From RUG563 sp045590215 (GTDB lineage: Bacteria; Bacillota; Clostridia; Christensenellales; Aristaeellaceae): a stretch of 64,000 nucleotides of DNA. Made by a program: the position numbers and the translations under genes. Below the pieces are notes generated by a model. That model ran no database searches, was not told the DNA's origin, and saw nothing but the letters and a program-made list of their open reading frames with translations. Numbering within the stretch: position 1 is the first letter of the stretch; every line of letters starts with the position of its first letter. Below, piece by piece: positions 17,225 through 24,510 of this stretch. The stretch is from NCBI GenBank assembly GCA_045590215.1, contig JAZNQO010000027.1, positions 1 to 64,000 on the forward strand, read 5' to 3'.

Positions 17225-18535
17225 ATGGTTTCCTTCCCCATTTTCTTGTATAGAGTCATCTCCCATATTCTGATTTCCATGGGCACAGCCATGGCCTGCT
17301 GCATTGTGGTGGGCCGGAAAATCACATGGAAAAATTTCCTCTGCTGCACCGGCATCCTCGGCGGCATTTTGGTTGTCAATCTTTTTTTCCTCACGCCGGA
17401 TTCCCCCATGAAATTCCTTTTCGCCATTGCAGGTACCCTGATTTGCTATTATTTTGTTTTCAAGTTAAAGGGCATGCTGCTGCTTTTGCAATCCTTTATA
17501 TTGCTGCTGGTGGAGTTTGCTGCCGATATTTCCATGGGCATTGTTTTTTCCGCCCTCTTTGATTCCCAGACAATCGCCACCATGCGGCATATGACCTCTC
17601 CCCTCACCATCCTTCTGCAGGGCAGCTCCGGCCTGGCGATGGCATTGTTTGCCCTTATTTATCGGGGGCTTTTGCATCTGTCCAAGCGTGTGAAAAAAGC
17701 AAAAATCAATACGCTGATCGGCTATTTGCTGCGGCCTCTGATGATGCTGACTACCACTTGCCTTATCTTTGCCAGATCCCTCATTCATCTCACAACCTCC
17801 GATGAAATCGAGCGTTTCCAGCTGCTGCTGCCGGATTTTCTCCTCATACTATTGTTATTGGCCATCGGCATCACCTATGTTCTGCAGGATATCCGCACCT
17901 ATCATCAAGCCCAGGAAAACAAAACCCTCTTGCACCAGCAGTCCCTCCAATCCCTGCTTTTGCAGGATACCCGTGTGTTCCGGCATAACATCTCCAATAT
18001 GCTCTACGGCTTTCAGGGCACCCTGCTCAGCGGCGATATGAAGGCCATCGAAGAATATTATCAATCCATGGTGGCCTCCTGCCAAATGATCAACAACGAA
18101 AATGTGGTGGCCTTGAAGCGGCTGCCCTCCGCCGCCGTAAGCACTTTGCTCCTCAATAAAATCCATCAAGCCAATGATTTGAAAATCCCCTTCTATGCTT
18201 CCGTGGAAGAAAACATCCATTGGTTTGGGCTGAAGGATGAAGAGATGTGTCAGGTGCTGGGGGTTTTATTGGATAATGCGCTGGAGGCCACGAGACAATC
18301 GCAGGCTCCCATGGTGTCCTTTCGGGCTGCCAATGAAAACGGTGCCCTCTCCATCCTCATCAGCAATACCTATTCCAGCGATACCGCACCCTGCTTTTGC
18401 AAAAGCACCAAGGAAAACCATGAAGGGCTGGGGCTGCATAGCGTGCGTGAGCTGCTAAAAAAGCGCAGCAATGTGCTGTTCAATATTTTCACAAAAGGTC
18501 GCTATGTGGAAGCCAGCCTGATGCTGTATAAATGA
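17225..18535 (+). CDS. GHKL-family sensor histidine kinase (AgrC type)
   Basis: 436 residues: about six membrane helices in the first 225, then a coiled linker, the phosphoacceptor His254 in VFRHNISNML, the ATP-binding N-box QVLGVLLDNALEATRQ and a G-box HEGLGLHSVREL. The topology matches kinases that sense a peptide at the membrane. It is coupled to the LytTR regulator. No AgrD/AgrB-like pheromone genes are seen around it, so its signal may come from elsewhere. Confidence 0.92.
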   Translation: MVSFPIFLYRVISHILISMGTAMACCIVVGRKITWKNFLCCTGILGGILVVNLFFLTPDSPMKFLFAIAGTLICYYFVFKLKGMLLLLQSFILLLVEFAADISMGIVFSALFDSQTIATMRHMTSPLTILLQGSSGLAMALFALIYRGLLHLSKRVKKAKINTLIGYLLRPLMMLTTTCLIFARSLIHLTTSDEIERFQLLLPDFLLILLLLAIGITYVLQDIRTYHQAQENKTLLHQQSLQSLLLQDTRVFRHNISNMLYGFQGTLLSGDMKAIEEYYQSMVASCQMINNENVVALKRLPSAAVSTLLLNKIHQANDLKIPFYASVEENIHWFGLKDEEMCQVLGVLLDNALEATRQSQAPMVSFRAANENGALSILISNTYSSDTAPCFCKSTKENHEGLGLHSVRELLKKRSNVLFNIFTKGRYVEASLMLYK

Positions 18536-18582
18536 TCCTCCCAAAGCGGCTGCCGAAAAAGAATGTCATCCCCCAGTAGGGA

Positions 18583-18713
18583 TGATGGAAAGGAAGGAGT
18601 TATCCTGCGCTTTGCACCAAAGAAATACCGAAGCAGCAAGCTCGCCAAGGCTTGCTGTTTCTTGTTCTACGTGATAGAATGAAAGCGACAAACTTGAATA
18701 GGTCGAAGAAATA
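18583..18713 (+). repeat. Left end of cassette A
   Basis: Aligns without gaps to 29658-29788 with about 15 mismatches in 131 (counted by eye), nearly all transitions. It contains a hairpin (18634-18641 with 18650-18657) and ends shortly before the gene's ribosome binding site, so it may also supply the promoter. Confidence 0.85.
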
Positions 18714-18740
18714 TATAATTTGAATATGGAGGAAAAGAAA

Positions 18741-19334
18741 ATGAATATAGCAGTTTTTGCATCTCACGGTGGTAGTGATTTACAAGCAATAATAGACGGA
18801 TGTAAAAGTAATAAAATAGGTGCTAATGTGTCAGTTGTTATTAGTAATAATGGAAGTTCTATGGCTTTACAGAGAGCAAACAATGAGGGTATACCTTCAT
18901 ATCATCTTAGTGCAAAGAAATTTGGAAGTGAAGAATTATTAGCTGAAGAAATACTTGAGGTATTGTCAAAGCACCAAATAGATATGATATTTTTAGCTGG
19001 CTATATGAGAATGTTGCATATATCAATTCTTGAAAAGTATAATAACAGAATTTTTAATATACACCCTGCATTACTTCCTAAATTTGGTGGTAAAGGTATG
19101 TATGGAATGAATGTTCATACTGCGGTAGTGGAAGCAAAAGAAAAAGAAACAGGTGTTACAATTCACAGAGTTAGTGCAGAATATGATAGTGGTGAGATTG
19201 TTGCACAGACAACAGTTCCTGTGTATGAAAATGATACACCAGAAGAGTTAGGGGCAAGAGTTTTAGAAAAAGAGCACGAATTCTTAGTAGAGGTAATTGC
19301 GGATATAGTAAATGGAAAGATTGCTATAGGGTAG
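18741..19334 (+). CDS. Phosphoribosylglycinamide formyltransferase-like protein (PurN family)
   Basis: 197 residues of the GART fold. Catalytic residues are in place: Asn106 and His108 in FNIHPALLPKF, and Asp149 in AEYDSGEIVAQ. Near the N-terminus, FASHGGSDLQAI fits the phosphate-binding loop (usual form SGxGSNLQ). GART adds a formyl group to GAR in purine synthesis. The gene is strongly AT-rich, unlike its neighbours, and no other pur gene is near, so an acquired copy with a possibly different formyl-transfer role is plausible. Start set by GGAGG at 18728-18732 rather than the upstream ATG. Confidence 0.85.
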   Translation: MNIAVFASHGGSDLQAIIDGCKSNKIGANVSVVISNNGSSMALQRANNEGIPSYHLSAKKFGSEELLAEEILEVLSKHQIDMIFLAGYMRMLHISILEKYNNRIFNIHPALLPKFGGKGMYGMNVHTAVVEAKEKETGVTIHRVSAEYDSGEIVAQTTVPVYENDTPEELGARVLEKEHEFLVEVIADIVNGKIAIG

Positions 19335-19380
19335 TCAAATTCCAATTTGTTGAGCAAACCAAAGCAGATTTTCTCCCTCT

Positions 19381-19507
19381 TAGGAGGGCGCAATTATACG
19401 CACCATTCCGGTGCATTGCGTTTGGGGACCACATAAGCAAACGGGCATCCAAATGTCGGATGCCCGTTTGTTGGTTGTTGGATAAATGGTTCCTTAAGAA
19501 TCCTCCC
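19381..19507 (+). repeat. Right end of cassette A
   Basis: Matches 30822-30977. It has two hairpins: an imperfect one (CGCAAT 19389-19394 with ATTGCG 19415-19420, inner GCACC/GGTGC, a 5-nt bulge TATAC on one side) and a perfect 13-bp one (19438-19450 with 19458-19470). It ends in TTCCTTAAGAATCCTCCC. The rest of 19335-19646 shows no gene. Confidence 0.85.
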
Positions 19508-19643
19508 ACCAAAATGGCCTTCTTTTTTCTTTTTTACGCATCATTGGATGCCCGAAAATCCGCAGAAATTGCGAACTTATGCAAAAACGGATAAAATCAC
19601 CTGTTTTACAAACAAATTTATACTTCCATCTAAAATGAAAATA

Positions 19644-19652
19644 TGCTATAAT
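19644..19652 (+). promoter_or_regulatory. Extended -10 promoter of the DUF4867-isomerase unit
   Basis: TGCTATAAT at 19644-19652 is an extended -10 element; a weak TTCCAT lies 17 bp upstream of the hexamer. The start codon is about 50 bp downstream. Confidence 0.6.
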
Positions 19653-19701
19653 CACAGTAACGGATAATATTACAACACTTTTTTGAACTGGAGGAAGTAT
19701 C

Positions 19702-20334
19702 ATGCACATTTATCCTGTCACCGATCCTGCCTTCAAGCCCTATGGCCGCATCGTGGAAGGCTATCCCGTGGAAGGCATTCTGGCTGCACTGAAAAATTGC
19801 AACAAGCCTGAAAACGTGGAATACATTCCCAAGGTGGATGCGCTGCACGCAGCCCCCTATGCGGAAGAAGTGGGCGAGGCTCTCTTTGGCGGCATGCCCT
19901 TCCAGCTGGGCTATTGCAACGGCCATAATACCAAGCTGAACTGTCTGGAATATCATAGGGACAGCGAATTCAATCTGGGCACGGAAGACTTCATCCTGCT
20001 CATCGCCCTGCAGAGCGAAATTGAAGACGGCGTTCTGGATACCTCCAAGGTAAAGGCGTTCAAAGTGCCTGCCGGCGTGATGGTGGAAGTATATGCAACC
20101 ACCCTGCATTATGCCCCCTGCCATGTGGACCCCGAAAAGGGCTTCCAGGTGCTGGTGGGTCTGCCCCTCAACACCAATACCGATTATCGGCCCCAGGGCG
20201 GTGCCAATAAAATGGACAGCCAGCTGTGGGCCCGGAACAAGTGGCTGCTGGCCCATCCCGAAAGTGATGAAGCATCCCAGGGCGCACAGATCGCTCTGAC
20301 GGGTGAAAACATCGATATCAAAAGCGACTTATAA
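19702..20334 (+). CDS. DUF4867 family protein
   Basis: 210 residues, cytosolic. It resembles the uncharacterised DUF4867 family, and the middle of the chain has a cupin-like pattern (GYCNGHNTKLNCLEYHRDSE, then VPAGVMVEVYATTLHYAPCHV) with several possible metal-binding His/Glu. Family members are commonly found beside sugar isomerases, and here the isomerase follows after 24 bp. A role in binding or processing a sugar or sugar acid is possible but unproven. Confidence 0.75.
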   Translation: MHIYPVTDPAFKPYGRIVEGYPVEGILAALKNCNKPENVEYIPKVDALHAAPYAEEVGEALFGGMPFQLGYCNGHNTKLNCLEYHRDSEFNLGTEDFILLIALQSEIEDGVLDTSKVKAFKVPAGVMVEVYATTLHYAPCHVDPEKGFQVLVGLPLNTNTDYRPQGGANKMDSQLWARNKWLLAHPESDEASQGAQIALTGENIDIKSDL

Positions 20335-20358
20335 TTTTATCAAAGGAGAGGATTTACC

Positions 20359-21837
20359 ATGTTTCAGAACATCCCCGACGTAAAGCTGGGCATCATCGCC
20401 GTCAGCCGTGACTGCTTCCCCATCGCCCTGAGCGAAATGCGCCGTGCCAACATCGTCAAGGCCTATGGCGACGGCCTGTACGAATGCCCCGTCACCGTGG
20501 AAAACGAGCTGGATATGCTCAAGGCCGTGGCTGATGTGAAGGCCAAGGAATGCAATGCTCTGGTTGTTTTCCTGGGCAACTTCGGCCCCGAAACCCCCGA
20601 AACCCTCATCGCCAAGAACTTTGATGGCCCCTGCATGTTCGTGGCTGCCGCCGAAGGCGATGGCGATATGATCAACGGCCGTGGCGACGCTTACTGCGGC
20701 ATGCTGAACTGCTCTTACAACCTGGGCATGCGCCACCTGAAGGGCTACATCCCCGAATATCCCGTGGGCACTGCTGATGAAATCGCCAAGATGATCGCCG
20801 ATTTCATTCCCGTCGCCCGTGCCATCATCGGCGTGAAGAACCTGAAAGTGATCACCTTCGGGCCCCGTCCCCAGGACTTCTTTGCCTGCAACGCCCCCAT
20901 CAAGGGTCTGTACGAACTGGGCGTGGAAATCGAAGAAAACAGCGAGCTGGATCTGCTGGTTTCCTACAAGGCTCATGCCGGCGATCCCCGCATCCCCGCC
21001 ATCTGCGAAGAAATGGCCAAGGAAATGGGCGAAGGTGCCTACTATCCCGACCTGAACGAACGCATGGCTCAGTTTGAACTGACCCTGCTGGATTGGGCCG
21101 AACAGCACAAGGGCAGCCGCAAGTATGTGGTGTTTGCCGATAAGTGCTGGCCTGCCTTCCCCAGCCAGTTTGGCTTTGAACCCTGCTATGTGAACAGCCG
21201 TCTGGCCAGCCGTGGCATCCCGGTTGCCTGCGAAGTAGACATCTACGGCGCTGTGAGCGAATACATCGGTGCCTGCGTCACCAAGGACGCCGTCACCCTG
21301 CTTGACATCAACAACTCCGTGCCCCAGTACATCTATGACGAAGATATCAAGGGCAAGTATGACTATGCTCTCAACGATACCTTCATGGGCTTCCACTGCG
21401 GCAATACCCCCGAATGCAAGATGTGCGCCAATCGTGCTGTGAAATATCAGCTGATTCAGCATCGTGTGCTGGAACCCGAAGGAAGCGATCCCGACATCAG
21501 CCGCGGCACCCTGGAAGGCGATATCGCCGCCAGCCCCATCACCTTCTATCGCCTGCAGTGCGATTCCGAAGGCGTGCTCCGCTCCTACATCGCTGAAGGC
21601 GAAGTGCTGGATGTGCCCACCCGTTCCTTCGGCGGCATCGGCATCTTTGCCATCAAGGATATGGCTCGCTTCTATCGTCATGTGCTGGTTCAGAAGCGTT
21701 ATCCCCATCACGGTGCTGTGGCCTTCTCTCATGTGGGCAAGTACCTGTTTGAAATTTTCAAGTTCCTGGGTGTGCAGGACATCGCTTACAATCAGCCCAA
21801 GTCTCTGCCCTATCCCACGGAAAACCCCTTTGCCTGA
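20359..21837 (+). CDS. L-fucose/L-arabinose isomerase family protein
   Basis: 492 residues, in the length range of fucose/arabinose isomerases. The N-terminal domain (LGIIAVSRDCFPIALSEMR, then ALVVFLGNFGPETPE) and later substrate/metal regions (PQDFFACNAPIKG, EVDIYGAVSEYIG, FHCGNTPECKMC, and HHGAVAFSHVG near the end) fit the superfamily. The enzyme would convert an aldose to a ketose using a divalent metal. The exact sugar is not readable, and no kinase, aldolase or transporter is adjacent. AAAGGAGAGG precedes the ATG. Confidence 0.85.
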   Translation: MFQNIPDVKLGIIAVSRDCFPIALSEMRRANIVKAYGDGLYECPVTVENELDMLKAVADVKAKECNALVVFLGNFGPETPETLIAKNFDGPCMFVAAAEGDGDMINGRGDAYCGMLNCSYNLGMRHLKGYIPEYPVGTADEIAKMIADFIPVARAIIGVKNLKVITFGPRPQDFFACNAPIKGLYELGVEIEENSELDLLVSYKAHAGDPRIPAICEEMAKEMGEGAYYPDLNERMAQFELTLLDWAEQHKGSRKYVVFADKCWPAFPSQFGFEPCYVNSRLASRGIPVACEVDIYGAVSEYIGACVTKDAVTLLDINNSVPQYIYDEDIKGKYDYALNDTFMGFHCGNTPECKMCANRAVKYQLIQHRVLEPEGSDPDISRGTLEGDIAASPITFYRLQCDSEGVLRSYIAEGEVLDVPTRSFGGIGIFAIKDMARFYRHVLVQKRYPHHGAVAFSHVGKYLFEIFKFLGVQDIAYNQPKSLPYPTENPFA

Positions 21838-21858
21838 TCAATTAACGGCATAACGCAG

Positions 21859-21891
21859 CCGCCGCAGCCTTTCCGCTGCGGCGGTTTTTTT
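21859..21891 (+). terminator. Terminator after the isomerase
   Basis: Perfect 10-bp GC stem (21859-21868 with 21875-21884) and seven Ts. Confidence 0.92.
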
Positions 21892-21897
21892 CTTCTT

Positions 21898-22641
21898 TTA
21901 GTCAAACAGCGGCACCAATTGCTCTGCCTCATCATCCCAAATGTGCCACGCCCCGTCTATGTATTCATAGATATCAAAGGTATACAGCCGCTGTGCCGTC
22001 GCTAAACTCAATAATTCTCCTCGATTGTCAAACACCTTATGCAAAATTGTCGGATCGCCAATATAATCAATAAACACGTGCACGTTATCCGTCTCCCCGT
22101 CGCTTTTCAGCGTTATCGTTGAAGGGGGTGTAAAAGTGCTTATTTCCTTCAGCAAAACACCTTCCGTGCCCACGAAAATCAAACGATGTTCCATCCCAGA
22201 ATTCTGTTCTTTATATCTGGTTGCCAGCACAATGCCCTTTTTCAGCGGCAGCATGGAAATGCCAACATTCAGCTGCTCAAACTCCTCCAAAGGCAGGGTA
22301 AACACAGTTTCATTTTCCTGGGATACCCCGGAAAGGCACAGCATATTCTTTCCGTCTATCTCCTTCGTATAGGCAAACCAGTCATTTTCGCCATCCGTCG
22401 CAGCGGCATACAGCCCACCGATTCCATCATTCCACAGCCCGTTCACCGTATGCCATTCGGGGCTGTCTGTCCTGACTTTCACGATTTCCCCTTGCTTGCT
22501 CAATGCCGCCACGCTGTCCCCCATTTCATAAACAGGGCCTGTAACTTCCAACGCACCCTTTACATTTTCCACTGCCGTGGCACCGGAAAGAATCCCCGTC
22601 AAAAGCATCAGGGCGAGCATTGCAATGCAGATTTTCTTCAT
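21898..22641 (-). CDS. Hypothetical secreted protein
   Basis: 247 residues with a signal peptide (MKKICIAMLALMLLTGILSG, likely cleaved after ATA near 24). The rest alternates short beta-strand-like segments (EIVKVRTDSPEWHTVNGLWNDG, GGLYAAATDGENDWFAYTK, KGIVLATRYKE), suggesting a beta-propeller-like or lipoprotein-type sensor fold, but there is no lipobox and I recognise no family. AGAAGGAAA precedes the ATG. It converges with the isomerase gene. Confidence 0.75.
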   Translation of the reverse strand: MKKICIAMLALMLLTGILSGATAVENVKGALEVTGPVYEMGDSVAALSKQGEIVKVRTDSPEWHTVNGLWNDGIGGLYAAATDGENDWFAYTKEIDGKNMLCLSGVSQENETVFTLPLEEFEQLNVGISMLPLKKGIVLATRYKEQNSGMEHRLIFVGTEGVLLKEISTFTPPSTITLKSDGETDNVHVFIDYIGDPTILHKVFDNRGELLSLATAQRLYTFDIYEYIDGAWHIWDDEAEQLVPLFD

Positions 22642-22741
22642 TTTTCGTTTCCTTCTTTCTCTTTAGAAATGAATTGTTCACCCACATAACGTCCGCTCCT
22701 TCCTTTTTCTTCCTTTCGGGGGGTAAATTTACAATTGTAAC

Positions 22742-22772
22742 AAAAAAACAGCCTGGAGCAATTCCAGGCTGC
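22742..22772 (-). terminator. Terminator of the rpsF-ssb-rpsR operon
   Basis: On the minus strand a 9-bp stem (22763-22771 with 22749-22757) is followed by TTTTTTT, just after the rpsR stop. Confidence 0.9.
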
Positions 22773-22784
22773 GATTGACTTTGC

Positions 22785-23039
22785 TTAGTCCACCGTGTAG
22801 GGCAGCAGCGCGATGGCACGGGCGCGCTTGATGGCTTCGCTCAGCTGACGCTGATGCTTGGCGCAATTGCCGGTCATACGGCGGGGCAGGATCTTGCCGC
22901 GTTCGTTGATGGAACGACGAAGACGGTTGACATCCTTATAGTCGATGTATTCGATCTTGTTCACGCAGAAGTCACACACCTTGCGGCGCGGACGCTTTCC
23001 ACGGGGACGAGGACGCTTTTCGCCACGATCTTCAGACAT
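22785..23039 (-). CDS. rpsR: 30S ribosomal protein S18
   Basis: 84 residues. Typical S18 core: KVCDFCVNKIEYIDYKDVNRLRRSINERGKILPRR then GNCAKHQRQLSEAIKRARAIALLPY. The two cysteines of the CDFC motif and no others in that region suggest a partly kept zinc-type N-terminus. Third gene of the S6-SSB-S18 operon; S18 binds S6 on the small subunit platform. Confidence 0.97.
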   Translation of the reverse strand: MSEDRGEKRPRPRGKRPRRKVCDFCVNKIEYIDYKDVNRLRRSINERGKILPRRMTGNCAKHQRQLSEAIKRARAIALLPYTVD

Positions 23040-23075
23040 GTTTGTTTCCTCCTTCTATGAGATTTCCGTTTGGAA

Positions 23076-23519
23076 TTAGAAAGGCAATTCTTCTTCATCC
23101 ACCTGCACAAAGCCGCCGCCCTGAGGCGCAGAGCCGAAGCCCTGATTGGCACGGGGTGCAGATGCCGGGGCGAAAGCAGCAGCTTCGCCAGCTTCCCCAC
23201 GGGGCGTGAGGAATTCAACGTCGTCCGCTGTCACTTCCAGGCTGGCACGAGCTTGGCCATCATTGCCCACATAGGCATTGGCCGTTACCGTGCCCACAAC
23301 CGCTACCTTCCGGCCCTTGGCCAGATAACGGCTGCAGTTTTCACCCAGCTGACGCCATGCGCTGATGCGGAAGAAATCCGCTTCGGGCTGGCCCGCCTCG
23401 GCGTTATTGAAACGGCGGCGGTTTACAGCAATCGTGAAGGAACAGACGGAGACGCCCGACTGCGTTGTACGCATTTCGGGGTCACGGGTGAGATTGCCGA
23501 TCAGAAATACCTTGTTCAT
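23076..23519 (-). CDS. ssb: Single-stranded DNA-binding protein
   Basis: 147 residues. The OB-fold begins MNKVFLIGNLTRDPEMRTT and includes FFRISAWRQLGENCSRYLAKG and VVGTVTANAYVG. A Gly/Ala/Pro-rich linker follows, and the chain ends in the acidic tip DEEELPF that recruits repair proteins. Its location between rpsF and rpsR is the conserved bacterial arrangement. Confidence 0.97.
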   Translation of the reverse strand: MNKVFLIGNLTRDPEMRTTQSGVSVCSFTIAVNRRRFNNAEAGQPEADFFRISAWRQLGENCSRYLAKGRKVAVVGTVTANAYVGNDGQARASLEVTADDVEFLTPRGEAGEAAAFAPASAPRANQGFGSAPQGGGFVQVDEEELPF

Positions 23520-23534
23520 ACGCTTTCCTCCCGA

Positions 23535-23912
23535 TTATTCAGCGGCAGGGGTTTCCACCGGTGCTTCAACAGCAGCGGGGGCAGCAGGCGCAGTGCGCAC
23601 GGGACGCGGCTTCACGCCAGCCTTCCTCTCCAGCAGCTTGATCACCTGGTAGCGAATGATGCTGTCGGAAATCTGAAGGTTACGTTCGAGCTCCTTGGGC
23701 AGCTCGGATTCGGCCTGGAAGTTCACCAGCACATAATAGCCTTCGGTCTTATAATCGATGGCATAGGCCAGGCGACGCTTGCCCCATTCTTCCACCTTGT
23801 CAACGTTGCCGCCGTTATCGGCGATCAGGGTGTTGAACTTGGCGATCAGTTCCTTGCGGGCTTCTTCTTCCACGGCGGGATCGATGATGTACACCACTTC
23901 ATACTTGTTCAT
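23535..23912 (-). CDS. rpsF: 30S ribosomal protein S6
   Basis: 125 residues: MNKYEVVYIIDPAVEEEARKE, WGKRRLAYAIDYKTEGYYVLVNF and LQISDSIIRYQVIKL are standard S6 sequence. The last 25 residues are an Ala/Pro-rich tail (PAAPAAVEAPVETPAAE). The start is set by GAGGAGGTGAAAAG before ATG 23912. First gene of the operon. Confidence 0.97.
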   Translation of the reverse strand: MNKYEVVYIIDPAVEEEARKELIAKFNTLIADNGGNVDKVEEWGKRRLAYAIDYKTEGYYVLVNFQAESELPKELERNLQISDSIIRYQVIKLLERKAGVKPRPVRTAPAAPAAVEAPVETPAAE

Positions 23913-23938
23913 TCTTTTCACCTCCTCATGGACGTATG

Positions 23939-23962
23939 GCATCCCATCCTCTTGTGGGATGC
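23939..23962 (-). promoter_or_regulatory. Leader hairpin of the rpsF operon
   Basis: Perfect 8-bp stem (23939-23946 with 23955-23962), 8-nt loop, in the 5' leader 27 bp before the rpsF start. S6 and S18 bind such leaders to repress their own operon in several phyla, but I could not assign the conserved bulge of that motif here. Confidence 0.4.
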
Positions 23963-23981
23963 AAGGATGTGCCAAGAATGT

Positions 23982-24010
23982 ATTATACAGGACTTCTTCC
24001 GAAATTGCAA
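23982..24010 (-). promoter_or_regulatory. Promoter of the rpsF operon
   Basis: On the minus strand TTGCAA (24005-24010), 17-bp spacer and TATAAT (23982-23987). Confidence 0.75.
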
Positions 24011-24181
24011 GTGCTTTTTCCCTTATTTCCGGCTATTTTCCTTCACTTTCCCTCGTCTAAACGCACTTTTTCACACATCTCCCCTCAAAAAAGCAAGCAA
24101 AGCCCAGTCCCCTTATCCGGCTTCCTTGTGTAAAGAGAGCTGGCAGCGAAGCTGACTGAGGGATTGACCTGTCAACCGGAG

Positions 24182-24244
24182 CAGGGGACTTCTCGTCCCC
24201 TGTACCCCACGGCAGGGAGTTCCTCCCTGCACCCGGTATGCGAA
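24182..24244. repeat. Multi-hairpin repeat, copy near gpmI
   Basis: Two hairpins: CAGGGG/CCCCTG (24182-24187, 24197-24202) and GCAGGGA/TCCCTGC (24212-24218, 24224-24230). The 48 bp 24197-24244 are identical to 61389-61436. Nothing else coding is seen in 24011-24425. Confidence 0.85.
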
Positions 24245-24334
24245 GTTACAATTGTCTTCTGCAATAGCCTCTCTGCGTGCCACAAGCAACAGCGGCACAT
24301 AGTTCGCCAAATAAAATCCACTCCATCCGCAGGA

Positions 24335-24386
24335 TGGGTCAAGGGGCGATGCCCCTTGCCGGGGTTCAGGGGTGGAATCCCCGAAA
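24335..24386. repeat. Multi-hairpin repeat, second unit near gpmI
   Basis: GGGTC, then hairpin AAGGGGC/GCCCCTT (24341-24347, 24351-24357), linker CGGGGTTC, then hairpin GGGG/CCCC (24369-24372, 24379-24382). Same plan as the units at 31103-31318. Confidence 0.65.
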
Positions 24387-24425
24387 ACACCCCCTCTCCC
24401 CAGCAAATTCTTTTCCCCCAACCGC

Positions 24426-24454
24426 TTGCAACAAAGGATTTATTCTATTATAAT
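24426..24454 (+). promoter_or_regulatory. Promoter of gpmI
   Basis: TTGCAA at 24426-24431, 17-bp spacer, TATAAT at 24449-24454. The transcript would begin near 24461, just before a 7-bp hairpin with a GAAA tetraloop (24473-24490) that may protect the 5' end. Confidence 0.8.
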
Positions 24455-24510
24455 ATAAAATGTGTTAATATGGGCGTTTGAAAAAACGCCGGTTAGGAGA
24501 TAGAAACGCT

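Larger units (their letters stand above)
18583..19507 (+). mobile_element. Cassette A: AT-rich purN-like gene between shared ends
   Basis: The region between 18583 and 19507 consists of a left end (18583-18713), an AT-rich gene (18741-19334) and a right end (19381-19507). Both ends recur, in the same order and orientation, around a different AT-rich gene at 29658-30977. No transposase, integrase or clear terminal inverted repeat is present. My inference is a non-autonomous cassette inserted after the kinase gene. Boundaries are the limits of visible similarity. Confidence 0.6.

Noticed and set aside
18583..19507. Integron cassette with attC, or IS200/IS605 element
   Set aside because: Left and right ends differ from each other, no integrase, TnpA or TnpB, and no attC core; the shared-ends cassette reading fits better.
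19324..19512. Small minus-strand frame across the right end, with a similar one in cassette B
   Set aside because: Both contain a similar peptide (MHRNGAYNC or shifted), but the reading frame breaks between the copies and no ribosome site is seen; similarity is due to the conserved DNA.
20329..21732. 467-residue minus-strand frame opposite the isomerase
   Set aside because: Shadow frame; composition is Gly/Ala/His-rich and it lacks a ribosome site.
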